NCBI GenBank assembly: GCA_038503065.1
Contig: JBCAMK010000004.1
Location: forward strand, 1,749,001-1,813,000
Length of the DNA: 64,000 nt
Direction of reading: 5' to 3'
From: Paragyromitra xinjiangensis
Lineage: Eukaryota > Ascomycota > Pezizomycetes > Pezizales > Discinaceae
Positions 21,467-32,472 of the stretch are shown one piece after another (the first letter of the stretch is position 1; every line of letters starts with the position of its first letter). Made by a program: the position numbers and the translations under genes. A model generated the notes under the pieces. The model searched no databases and was not told the origin of the DNA. It saw only the letters and a list, made by a program, of their open reading frames with translations.

Positions 21467-23071
21467 ATGTCGGCCCACGGGGATGAAATGCAAGACGACA
21501 CGGAACTTCCTGTCGTACCTCCATCTTCACCTCCCTCCAGCCCTACCATGACGGCCACCAACCGATTCTTGAACGTCAGCCAGCATGCTCCAGACATCAT
21601 GAGCAGCGACCCTATTTCCTCCACCACCAAACCTCTCCCGGCACCATTTGCTTGCAAGATTACACTCCCACCACCATTCTTCTCCTCAGCTGGCAACTCC
21701 CCCACACATCCTCTATCATTTAGGAACACTTTGGGAGGAATTGACCTCACCTACGAGCCAGAACCAATGACCAGGACCAGATCCGCAGCTGGCCCGTCAA
21801 AGAGAACCTTTGGCAACCAACAGCAATCTGCTCCCCCTCCCAAACGCACTCCCAGCTACTTTGCACTCCCAATGAGTCAAAACGATGTCAACCAACACCT
21901 TATGGCACAGAACGAACACCTGAATAAGGAAATCGCTGAGCTCAAGATGATGGTTAGCAATCTCACCACCCAAATCTCAACCTCCCTGGGCTCCATGAGC
22001 CACACTGTGATAGGGAAAGTGGATTCAATCCACCGCACCCTGCAAGCAACTCCTGTCGTACCAGCAATCACAGCAACAACAATCCCCACCGCTCCCCAAC
22101 AACCCAAGAAGAACAAGGGAAAGGGAAAGGCAACTGAAAACGCGCCAGCACCTCCTCCCCCCCCTCCACCTCCTGCACCAAAGACTTGGGCCACTGTGGC
22201 GAAAGATGGAAAGCCTGCGAAGGCCAACACTGATACCCCCACAACCCCAACCCCAGAACTCACAAAGAACATGATTGTCCAGCGCAGTGGTGATCAGAAA
22301 GAAGAAAGCCTCAACCTCCTTGTCCTGCGCAACACCATCAACAAAGAACTCCTGACTGCCAAAGCACCAGAAAGCCTCCAGATCTCAGGAATCTCCTGGA
22401 ACCTGAAAGCAAATCTGCTGCTTTACACTCACAATGGATTCACCAGCACTGACTTTGACCTCCACAAGGCCACCATTGAGAAAGTTGTGAAAGAAAGCGA
22501 TGAGAAAGCTCTCTTTCTCTCCAAACAGGAGTCCTGGCACAAGGTTGCCATTCACGGAGTCCCAATCATGGAATACCCTGACAATCGTACCGGCATGAGC
22601 GACCTGCAAAATGAACTGGAATACCAAAACAGTGATCTCAAACTGGCAGCACCTCCTCGCTACATGACCCACCCTGACAAGAGAAATGGAAAGTCCCACA
22701 GCTCGGTGATGATTGCCATCACCAGCAAAAGCATGTACAACAAACTGATCAAAAACGGGATCCTCATCTTCGGCCAAAGACACAGGACCGGAGCTTACTT
22801 GACTGCGCGCCCTGGTGACCAATGTTCTAACTGTCAAAAGTTTGGACACAAGTTCCAGAGATGCCCCTCCTCCAAGCCAGCCTGTGCCTATTGTGGACAC
22901 GACCATGCTACCAACAAGCACTTCTGTGGGACTTGCAGAGCCACTGACTCCTGCGCCCACATGCCTCCCAAATGCATCAACTGTGGTGGCACACATAAAG
23001 CCACTGACAGATCCTGTGTTGCACGCCCAGACCTCTCCCGAACTGAAAAAGACATCATGGTGGAACAATGA
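21467..23071 (+). CDS. A2 ORF1: intact 534-aa LINE Gag-like protein
   Basis: Likely single-stranded nucleic-acid chaperone of the LINE RNP. In order: Ser/Pro/Thr-rich N terminus, predicted coiled coil (QNEHLNKEIAELKMMVSNL, residues about 148-175), GKGKATENAP basic linker, poly-Pro, KTWATVAKDG, and a central region with RYMTHPDKRNGKSHSSVM. Three zinc knuckles fill about residues 450-520 (CSNCQKFGHKFQRC, CAYCGHDHATNKHFC, CINCGGTHKATDRSC). The start ATG follows a repeated AAAATTTCCG leader conserved in all four A copies. Its TGA stop overlaps the ORF2 ATG by 4 nt. Confidence 0.92.
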   Translation: MSAHGDEMQDDTELPVVPPSSPPSSPTMTATNRFLNVSQHAPDIMSSDPISSTTKPLPAPFACKITLPPPFFSSAGNSPTHPLSFRNTLGGIDLTYEPEPMTRTRSAAGPSKRTFGNQQQSAPPPKRTPSYFALPMSQNDVNQHLMAQNEHLNKEIAELKMMVSNLTTQISTSLGSMSHTVIGKVDSIHRTLQATPVVPAITATTIPTAPQQPKKNKGKGKATENAPAPPPPPPPPAPKTWATVAKDGKPAKANTDTPTTPTPELTKNMIVQRSGDQKEESLNLLVLRNTINKELLTAKAPESLQISGISWNLKANLLLYTHNGFTSTDFDLHKATIEKVVKESDEKALFLSKQESWHKVAIHGVPIMEYPDNRTGMSDLQNELEYQNSDLKLAAPPRYMTHPDKRNGKSHSSVMIAITSKSMYNKLIKNGILIFGQRHRTGAYLTARPGDQCSNCQKFGHKFQRCPSSKPACAYCGHDHATNKHFCGTCRATDSCAHMPPKCINCGGTHKATDRSCVARPDLSRTEKDIMVEQ

Positions 23072-26000
23072 TTGTGCAACCATACCCACACAAGATCCGC
23101 CTGATGCAACATAACTGCCGAAGAAACCAAAATGTCATGCTATCCCTCCTCGACTCAGCCTCAGAAACGGCTGATATAGTTATTATTCAAGAACCCTTTG
23201 TTATGCCCGATACTTCCCCTGACGCACCACCAAACTCCTGGACATCAATATCACATGGGTCATTCGCAAGGATGATTCCAACCAGCATTAACCGCCCTCG
23301 AACCATGACCTTTATATCGAAATCCAACCTCTTCATGAAATATCAGCCAAGACCTGACATCATCAATAACGAGGATGTACAGGCCATAGAGCTGTCAACC
23401 CCCTCCATTCCTGCTTTTACCCTCCTCAACATCTACAATGAACAACCTGCAGCATCACAACAAGTTCCTGACAGCCACCCACAATACACAGTTGAACGTG
23501 TACTTGTGAGACTAAAGCTACCAGAATGCTGTATCATGGCAGGTGACTTTAATGCCCACCATCCTCTCTGGGACTCACGAGTCCGTTCACCAAAACGACA
23601 TGAAGCACTCCTAGCTATACTAGAAGAGTTCAACTACACCCTCATTAACGAGCCTGACATTTATACCTACAACTACCCTACAGGCACTGGCAGATCCGTT
23701 TTGGATCTTGCCTTCTCCTCCTCACCGATGACAGACTTGATTATGAACTGGGCAGTCATGGAAGACCTGGCAACAGGATCCGACCATGAAGTTGTTCAGT
23801 TTGAAATTGCCTCTGACTCTTTGGAATGTGCCCCCCCACCATCAACAGAACAATTTAATTGGGCCAAGGCGGACTGGGACGGCTTCCAACAAACTTTCAC
23901 CCTCTCCTCCATCACCACAAAAGACACCTGGGAGTTCCTACACTCCCACCCAACCCATTCAAACCTTGACGAAGCAGCTCAACACCTACGAGATTCAATC
24001 ATAGCAGCTGCCAACATCCATGTACCGAAACGAAAACCATCGCCCTTCGCCAAACCTTGGTGGAATGAAGACATCAGAGAAGGACGCAGACACATGAAAA
24101 CAGCCCTCAGGGACTGGAGAACAGATCAGACTCCAGCCATGTGGCGAAGATTCAAAAACCTGCGAACATCCTACTTCAGACGAATCCGGACAGCAAAGAG
24201 TGAACACTGGAATACATTCCTAGAAGAAGCTCACGGCAAAGATGTCTTCACAGCAATGAGGTACACCAAGCCTCGCAGATGTGAACGCACCCCCACCCTA
24301 CACAATCCCACCACCCTCCAAGAATCCAAAACCTTTGAAGAGAAAGCCAATCTCTTCCGAGCTACCCTATTCCCTCCCCCTCCCTCAGTGGAGCTTGATG
24401 AACCTGTTCCAGCAGGAAAACACAAGATCCCATGGAAAGACCTCACCAACGATGAGATTCGGAAAGCAATCATGACCTCAGCACCAAAGAAAGCACCTGG
24501 ACCAGATGGAATTGGCTTCCTATGCATTCAAAAAGCATATCAAGTTGACCCGACCCAGTTCAACTCCTTCTACAAGGCCACCATGAAAGCAGGATACCAC
24601 CCAACCATATGGCGTGAAGCTACAATTGCAATCATCAGAAAGGCCAATAAACCTGACTATACGATAGCAAAAGCCTACCGACCAGTATCACTCCTCAACT
24701 GCCTCGGCAAAGTCTCAGAAAAGATCATAGCAACCCGATTAGCCTTCATGGCAGAAAGATATCATCTTCTCCATAGATGGCAAATTGGAGGTCGACCAAA
24801 AAGATCAGCTGTCGACGCTTGTATGCTTATCAGCACACTTGCAGATTCAGCCAAAAAGAAAGGCCTAACACTCACTGCACTTTGCATGGACGTGAAAGGT
24901 GCATATGACTTTGTATTCAAACGACGACTGATCAAGACCATGATAGAACTGGACCTCCCACTTCCCATCTGCCGATGGGTGGACTCCTTCCTCAGCAATC
25001 GAACAGCCTGCATGGCATTCGACGGTGAAATTGAAGCCATGGCACCCATTCAAACTGGTATCCCACAAGGATCTCCCACATCCCCTATCCTCTTCCTCTT
25101 ATACCTGGCTCCGTTGTTCAACGAGCTAGAAGAAAAATATCCTGATTCCACCTGCCCAAGCTACGTCGATGATGTAGGCCTCCTGGTTACAGGAAAGTCT
25201 GAAGCAGAAAACTCTCGAACCCTGGAAGCAATGGCACTCACCTCCTCTGAATGGGGTGAGAAAAATGCCTTGTACTTTGACAATCCAAAGACAGAACTCA
25301 CCCACTTCCACTCCAGACGAACAACTGACACCTCTGATGAAGCCAAAGTCACAATGCCTGATGGCAACGTGATTGAGGCTGCAGATGTCCAGCGTTGGCT
25401 GGGTGTCTGGTTTGACCGCAAACTCACATTCAAACATCATGTCAAGACCAAAGCTGCCTCCGCACTTAGAGCCTTCATGGCTATCTCCCGTCTTGCAAAC
25501 ACAGAAAAAGGACTGAGTTACAAGGCACTCCGCCAACTCTACCAAACCTGTGTAGCCACCATCAATGACTTCGGAGCTGAAGTGTGGTGGAACGGACAGA
25601 TTGGACTCAGCAACACCATCCAGAAAGTCCAGAATCAAGCAATGCGCAAGATTGCTGGAGCCTTCAGAACCTCACCTGTTCATGCCCTGGAAGCAGAGAC
25701 AGGACTCCTCCCTACCCCAATCAGATTGGACGAGCTGCAAAGGAAATATGCACTCCGAGTCCTTTCCCTACCAAACACCCATCCCATCACCTCCCTCTGC
25801 CCTGATTCCTGGCCTTCAACCCAGGAAAACGACAACCCAGATAACTCCAACAACACTACATGGCACCAAGCCACCACCACCTCCCCCAAATATGAAACAA
25901 GACTACATAGGATACTGGCATCTACCAACAAATGGATCCAGCCACAATCAGAGATTGAATGCGTAGATAATCTGGCTTGTCCACCATGGCACCAAAACAC

Positions 26001-27074
26001 CATTGACATCTACATCGACCCTGCAGATAAAGACGCAGCAGCAGAAAACCATCGGAACCACACAGCTGGAGACAGTACTAGGACTGATCGCCTAGTCTTC
26101 TACACTGATGGCTCCCTCCTGGAAGGCAAAACAGGAGCTGGAGTTGCTGGTTTCCGCAGAGGTCACTCTGTGGTCAACAAATCCTACCACCTTGGCAAAG
26201 AAAATGAAGTCTTTGACGCAGAACTTTATGGTATTGCAAAAGCCACTAAGCATGCAATCCTACAAGTACAGCGATCACCTCACCTGACAAACGATGTCTA
26301 CATCTACTGTGACAACCAAGCAGCAGTGCAACGAATGACCACACCCTCCCCATGCCTGGCCAACACCTGGTCATTGAAGCGCGCAACAACTTGCTTCAAC
26401 TCGAAGAAAGTGGCATAAAAACCCATGTCTATTGGGTACCAGGACATGTCAATGTTGCCGGCAACGAGCTAGCTGATAAGCTCGCCAAGATAGGAGCCCA
26501 AGGAACCAGGATAGAATCAGATGTCCTCACCTCCATCACATACCTCAAGAGAAACATCAAGGAACACTCCCTGACGACATGGAAAGCCAAATGGAAGCAG
26601 GCAAAGAAAGGCCGCAGCTACTACGGACAACCACCACTGCAACCAAGTGCCCCCCTGAGGGGAAACATCCCCAGAAGAACAGCCTCCACCATCACTCAAA
26701 TGAGAACCGGACATGGATACACCAAATCCTACCTTGCCAGAATCCCCACCAACAACATTGAAGACACCAAATGCAAATGTGGCTTCGATAACCAAACACC
26801 TCAACACCTACTGCTAGAGTGTGGCCAGGAACCACTTCCTACCCATCGCAAAGCACTCAAAGCAGCCCTCAAACCAATGCCACTCACATGGAGAACTGCG
26901 ATGCATACCAATGCTGGCCTGGCTGCCACCATTGAAACATTCCTCACACCAACCCAAACCGCTACCAGAAATTGGACCCTGGAACGACAAGAAGACAACA
27001 GGTACTCCCACCAAGGAATATACCTCTACAATGACGAAGAGGAAGAGAGCGAAAGAGAAAGAGAGAACGGCTAG
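23068..27074 (+). pseudogene. A2 ORF2 (EN-RT-RNase H), one frameshift
   Basis: Reads 23068..26418, then resumes in another frame to 27074. Compared with A3, one C is missing near 26346 in the ACACCC-TCCCC run, inside RNase H after CDNQAAVQRMTTP. Otherwise complete: endonuclease motifs GDFNAHHPLW (about residue 157) and GSDHEVV (about 237); RT GIPQGSP (about 663) and YVDD (about 700); RNase H YTDGS (about 1011), DNQAAV (about 1081) and PGHVNVAGNELAD; C-terminal CKCGFDNQTPQHLLLEC. One indel separates it from function, so the insertion is young. Confidence 0.92.
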
Positions 27075-29293
27075 TAAGAACAGGCTATAGGCCCAAAGCA
27101 TGCGATGGTGAAGGATGATAGAAAACTGATGAATACCCTGAAAGTGGGGTGAGATGGAACATGACCGTGTGGAGGATTTCTGATTATAAAAACTGTTTGA
27201 GTATTTCCCTATGATTTTACCCTGTCGATTGATAATCCGTTCGTTTCTACTGTTCGGTAGAACTTTGAGATAAAAATTGTTATTTCCTCTTTTGTTATTT
27301 TCCTTTTGTTATTTTGTTTTGATTTATGTTTTGTTTTCGCAAAAGGATATCTGATGTGGATATCTACTAATTAGTTGGTTCATGTTCGCGGAGGATTTTC
27401 TTTTGTTAGTTATTGTACGGTCATGGGGTTTCCTTTCATTGTATGCCATATCCGTTACGGATTTATGCAATATGAGCAATAAATAAATAAATAAATAACA
27501 TTCACTGATGACGAGCTTAGAAGAGGCTGAGTTGGAACTGGTGGTGGATTAGTTAGTTTTGTTTTGTTTTCTTTTATGTTCCTGTTGGGTTTTCTTCTGC
27601 TGTACGCCATATCCGTTTCGGATGCATGCGAGTATGAACAATAAATAAATAAATAAATATAACATCACCAATGTGTAATGGGTATGCCGTTACTGCCTCT
27701 AGCATGCGTAGTAGAATAGGGCCGGACTGATGGGACAGTAGGAGCCTGCATTGGTGGGGTTGCTCCCACATGCAGAGAGCTACCGTGTCCCACTGATCTG
27801 GTTGATACAGAGGAACCGCATGTGCGTCAGCTGACGAGCTGGCAGCACATAGACAGCTGCATCTACCACTCCGAGGAAGTGGTAGAGTTCTGAATCAACC
27901 TGTGCAGTATGCATCAGTGGAAGCTGATAGGCAACGCACTGGCAGCGCTATCTACTAGTAAAACACATGCGGATTAGACTGAACTGCGCTGTGCATGTAG
28001 GACTGCAGTGTGCAGGACTATGCCGGTGGTTCATAGAGTCTAGAGTGGTCAGATTGCTAATGGAGGTGCGGCAGCTCTTGGAGCATAGCCCCCGGAAGTA
28101 CAGAAGGTCTTCCGGAGTAGAACACCAGTCCATTTGGCAATGGGACTCAGGGTCAAACCCAGTCCCCCACTAGAGCACGGCAGAGCGAGGACTGCGGAAC
28201 GCAGGTGTTAAATACATTGCGAATGCTCCACCCTGCTGCTCTGTTCTTCATGCGATAGTTGAGCCTTCGAACCGAACCCACACCTGCCTAATTAGGAAAC
28301 CCAACCACCACGCAACACAGAAATCTCGCGATAAGTCTTTATTTTACAGCTTCAAGTTACCCCGCACCGAGTGAAAGTGAGGACTCGCATCCCACACCAT
28401 CACTTCGTTTCGCCCACACCTGTTCTTTACAGAACCCACACCCACCTCACCTGCCCGGACTAATTTAATCATGGTTGCGAGACCCTGATGTCCTCCAAAA
28501 GGACCTCTTCCCACCAGGGCACCCGTGAGAATAGCCCAACCAAGTCCACCCTACAAACTACCATCCCGTTCCCCCGCCTCAGGGACTCCAGACATTCATT
28601 AGTCGCAAGCGACGTCGTCCAACAAGTAGGCTCAACCATCCCAGACTCTCAAGATCTCGAAATGGGAGAATCCTCCTCTATGGGAGCAGCCGGCATATCC
28701 AACCTCTCCCTTCCACCCCTCACCATTCCCTAGACCTACACAGGAGGCACACAATTCGGGTCCCAGCCGCCTAACCTGACTCTCCCAGACGAGCCCTATT
28801 CCTCGGATTGCCCCCCAGCGATCCACGAGGACTTTGTTAAAGATTACCAATTTAACATCGATTACACACATCACTGAGTCCGCCTCACGGAACAAGGAGC
28901 CCACTGGCCGACCATCAATTACAACACCTGGATGACCAGAAACAGCAACCTCATGATGTTTAATACCTTCGTTGACAAGTTGGTCGACCTGGACAAAACT
29001 TTCAGCCGACGGATAATAGGCCTAGAGCAGTCTCAAAATGCCCTGGCAAGACAGTTCTCACAAGCCATGAAAAACGGGGCCCCCAGTACCAACCCTCCCA
29101 GAGGAAGAACTGAAAACCGCCCGCCACCCCCTCCAAACGCACAAACAAACACACCCACCCCACCAGTCACAAATACGAACTCTGCCCCATCTGCACCCCA
29201 AACCCAAACACAAACCCCACCCCAGCCCTCAATGTCCACCCCTTCAGCCTCCTGGGCAGCGATTGCAGCGGCCGAAGCTGATAAATTCACCAC

Positions 29294-31543
29294 TATTTAT
29301 TTTTATTTATTTATTTATTTATATTTCATACTGTATAAATGCGAAATGGATATGGCATACATATAGAGAAAACCAAACAGAAAACAAAATCAAAACGCAA
29401 CTAACTACCCGATTCCTCCCACTGGGTCCAACTCAGCCCTCTATGGCTATTCTTCAGTTTATGTGTTAATACCCCGATCTAGTGCCCTCTCCCACAGGAC
29501 AAGACTACCCTGGGCATTCTTCTTTCACCAGCACATGCTTTGTGCCTATAGCACGTCCCTCCAACAATCCGAGCACTGTCAAGGGAGATGAAGTCGTAAG
29601 GGTGGGGGGAGACTTAGATTTGCATGCGATTCTGTCTTTCGCTTGCAGCTAGTCTTGCTGCTGTGAGTTTGAGGCACTCAGGGGAGTTACCAAGATGTTG
29701 TTCGCCACAGTTAGCGCAGCGGAGGATGGTGTGGAGGCAGGGAGATCCTTTGACATGGCAGGAAGGTTTGCCGCAGGTGTGTGTTGACACTGTATGAGGC
29801 CCAGCACAGATGGTACAGATAGGGGTCTTGCTGGTACAGCGCTGTTGGTGGTGGCCAAAGGCCAGGCAGTGGGTGCATTGGGTGTCCTGTCCAAAGCGAA
29901 GGTATTTGGAAACCTTGAGGCGGCATCCGAAAAGGGAGAGCCCTCTCTCAAGGGCAGTGGTGGCAGGTTGTTTCCCCTGGATGGTCAAAACCATGGAGGA
30001 AGCCTGCTTGCCCTCTCTCTGCTCTGGTCTGGTGAGCCAGCGAGGGTCGCGCATGAGGGTGGTGCCAGGGTTGAACTGTTCAACCTCTGACCTGATGTGT
30101 TGAAATCCTTCTTCGCCAGAAGGAATGGAGGTGGGTACGTTGTGCAGGACAACCTGAAAGAGAGTGACCTCTTTCTCCAGGCTGTTGGCATTGGGGATGG
30201 TGGATCTCACAATCTCCTCAAGCTTTGATCTCTGCTTGAGGAGTGTGTCGGAGGTGGTGGTGGTGACAGCAATGAGCTGCACATGGTGAGCAGGTGTAAA
30301 TCGCACCTCTGCAATCAAGGGGCTTTCTAAGGCTGCATTGACTGCGTTGCGAATGGTGAGTGGGGTGACATCCTCAGGAATGGGTAGACCATTCCTGGTG
30401 ATGATAAGGGTGCGGTCGCGCTTGGGAGGGTTGGTGGGTGGTTTGGGGGCCTTGGAGGCCTTGGGGGCGGGTCTGGAGGCCTTTTTGGAGGCAACCTGAG
30501 CCCATGAGTGAGGTGCAGGTGCTGGGGCAGCTGCTGGTGGTGGGGGGAGGTTGGCAGTGGCCAGAATGCTAGTTAAGGCGTGTTTCTGCTCCAAGTCTGC
30601 CACCTTGGTCGTGAGGGTTGCTACCTTCTCCACAAGAGCTGGGTCATTGTGAATGGTAGGGGGAGGTGGGGGGTTCCTGGCTGCCTTCTGGAGGCGTCTG
30701 ATTTCCCTCTCCAGTTGCTTCACATAGAGGCGATACTGGTGGAGGTCTCTGGCAATTTGGATCACAGCATCTGCGATCTTGATAGTGGTGTTGAGGGTGG
30801 GAGCCACGAAGTCATCCATGCTCTCATGCTCTGACTCTGACTCTGTCATCTCATGGTCTTGAGAATCTGGAGGGAGTGGGAGTGACTCATAGTCCTGAAG
30901 GGCAACAGCAGGACGCAGTGGGAGGGTTTGAGTAGGGGTCTGCTCTGGGTCTCCATGGTGGAGGGCAGAAAGTCGCAAATTGGGGGGTGTGGTGGGTGCT
31001 GTGGGTGTTGTGGGGGTGGTGAAGGGCGAAATTGCGCCAGGAGAGGGAGACTGAAAGCCTCTGCCTCTCCCTCTGCCTCTGGACGAAGAGGAAGACATGG
31101 AGGAGGGTCCTGAACCGACAGGAGGAGGTGGGGTGTATGGGGGGGTTGTTGTGGGGCCCTGGGGGGGTCCCTGGCGGGTGGGGGAGGGTGGGAGCAGGAA
31201 GTGTCAACAACTTCTGCAAATCTGCTCCGATCCGGACGAACGTGAGGGCGATCGAACGGGCTCGGTGTGGGGAGTCCAAAAAGCCCGTGGTCGAGCTAAT
31301 CGGACAAAAACTCGTGGAGTTATGAGGTCCTGCAAGATCTCAAGATTTGAGGTGTAGGGGGGAAAAGAGGGGTAAAATAGCGAATTCGACAACAACTTTT
31401 GCAAATCGAGAGCGACCTCGACGTACAATAGCAGGATCGAACGGGGGCAGTGAGGCGAGTCCGAATAACCAAAAATCTCGTTAATCGGAGTAAAACTGGT
31501 GGAGTTATGACCAAAAAGTCGTTTCGTGGTTGTTGTTGTCGGT
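29294..31543 (-). mobile_element. LINE C1: complete gag-only family C element
   Basis: A complete 2250-bp minus-strand unit inside D ORF1 with the perfect 14-bp TSD GATAAATTCACCAC (29280-29293 and 31544-31557). The 5' end ACCGACAACAAC is shared with family B. There is a 445-bp 5' UTR, one 494-aa ORF1 and an approximately 320-bp 3' UTR with the shared box (29527-29562). The terminal stem-loop is imperfect here (ATCCA-TTT-CGCAT). It ends in a TAAA tail. There is no ORF2. Confidence 0.92.
29614..31098 (-). CDS. C1 ORF1: intact 494-aa LINE Gag-like protein
   Basis: Homologous throughout to the B ORF1 but a distinct subfamily. N terminus is SSSSSRGRGRGRGFQSPSPG, followed by a Thr/Pro-rich stretch and an acidic segment. 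The coiled coil differs (LYVKQLEREIRRLQKAA). SWAQVASKKASRP and DPRWLTRPEQREGKQASS are conserved. Zinc knuckles at about residues 407-475 start CTHCLAFGHHQQRC. The protein ends NRMQI. The frame is fully open and nearly identical to C2. It is the only product of the element. Confidence 0.9.
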   Translation of the reverse strand: MSSSSSRGRGRGRGFQSPSPGAISPFTTPTTPTAPTTPPNLRLSALHHGDPEQTPTQTLPLRPAVALQDYESLPLPPDSQDHEMTESESEHESMDDFVAPTLNTTIKIADAVIQIARDLHQYRLYVKQLEREIRRLQKAARNPPPPPTIHNDPALVEKVATLTTKVADLEQKHALTSILATANLPPPPAAAPAPAPHSWAQVASKKASRPAPKASKAPKPPTNPPKRDRTLIITRNGLPIPEDVTPLTIRNAVNAALESPLIAEVRFTPAHHVQLIAVTTTTSDTLLKQRSKLEEIVRSTIPNANSLEKEVTLFQVVLHNVPTSIPSGEEGFQHIRSEVEQFNPGTTLMRDPRWLTRPEQREGKQASSMVLTIQGKQPATTALERGLSLFGCRLKVSKYLRFGQDTQCTHCLAFGHHQQRCTSKTPICTICAGPHTVSTHTCGKPSCHVKGSPCLHTILRCANCGEQHLGNSPECLKLTAARLAASERQNRMQI

Positions 31544-32472
31544 GATAAATTCACCACCGTTCAAAATAAGAAACAGCCCAAAAAGATCACCCCCCTCATT
31601 AAACCTGATTACAGCAGAGTTGACCGAGAATTGGTCATTGAAGTCGAAGGAGCGCTACCGGAGATTCCCCCCATCAACCAAATCAAGGACGTTATAAACG
31701 GCGTCCTTAAATCCACCAACCTAAACGTCATCCTAGTGCGCAAAACCAACAAGAACAACCTTGTCTGCGAAACTCCCTTTGATACCCCAGCCTCTTCCGT
31801 GTTCGCGTACAAAAATGAGATCCTAAAAGCCCTCCAGAATATAAACCTGAAGGCAGCGGAAATCAGAGTAAACCAACCCTGGGCAAAATATATCATTCAC
31901 AGAATCCCAACTGCGATCGGAGACGGCCAGGAAGGAGGAAATATGCTCGCATCAGAACTAAAAGTGGCATACCCAAGTCTGACTCTGGCCCAGATCCCAC
32001 GCTGGCTCTCTAAGCCAGAAGCCAGGGCGAATAAACAACATTCTTCAATGGTAATATGTTTCGCGTGCGAAGACGGGGCCAAGAACGCAAACCCCAAAAC
32101 CCTGATCGGTACCGACCATTTTATCCTCTTCAACAAAGTATGCAGACTAGCCAAATATAATTCCCTCGGAAGCGACACCCTGTGTGGATACTGCTGCAGA
32201 TACGGTCACGTTTCGTCCATGTGCAAAGCAGAGGAGCCAACATGCACGGTCTGCATTGAAAAACATGTCACTAGCAACCATAAATGCAAAGATTGCAACG
32301 GAGGAATCAAATGCATTCACCCCCCCATCAAATGCATTAACTGCCCAGGACAGCCCGGTCACAAAGCAAATGATTGCAACTGCCCCACAAGAATAAAAGT
32401 CATACTCCTAGCCCGTAACGACCGCTTCCAACAAACCCCCTTAAACCCTCCTGAAGTCCAGAACATGGATCA

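Larger units (their letters stand above)
20920..27498 (+). mobile_element. LINE A2: full-length family A element
   Basis: 6579 bp inserted in the 3' UTR of B1, with perfect 14-bp TSDs CATTCACTGATGAC at 20906-20919 and 27499-27512. The family 5' end GCGACAACC is preceded by a few extra nucleotides, common at LINE 5' junctions. 5' UTR about 540 bp; ORF1; ORF2 overlapping by ATGA; 3' UTR about 420 bp with the shared box at 27083-27115; stem-loop ATCCGTTACGGAT (27450-27462); then a TAAA tail. Confidence 0.93.
16458..27662 (+). mobile_element. LINE B1: gag-only family B copy, interrupted by B2 and A2
   Basis: B1 segments are 16458-17033, 19338-20919 and 27513-27662, totalling about 2.3 kb once inserts are removed. 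The 5' end ACCGACAACAAC matches B2 and C1. The 3' end has the stem-loop ATCCGTTTCGGAT (27611-27623) and a TAAA-repeat tail. It lies in A1 ORF2. The left target CATCACTAATG (16444-16454) recurs as CATCACCAATG (27663-27673) with one mismatch. The right copy is cut short by the G1 LTR, so G1 arrived later. Confidence 0.85.

Noticed and set aside
28488..28733. An 81-codon independent gene
   Set aside because: It is the N terminus of D ORF1 ended by a nonsense codon; the frame continues after it with D ORF1 sequence.
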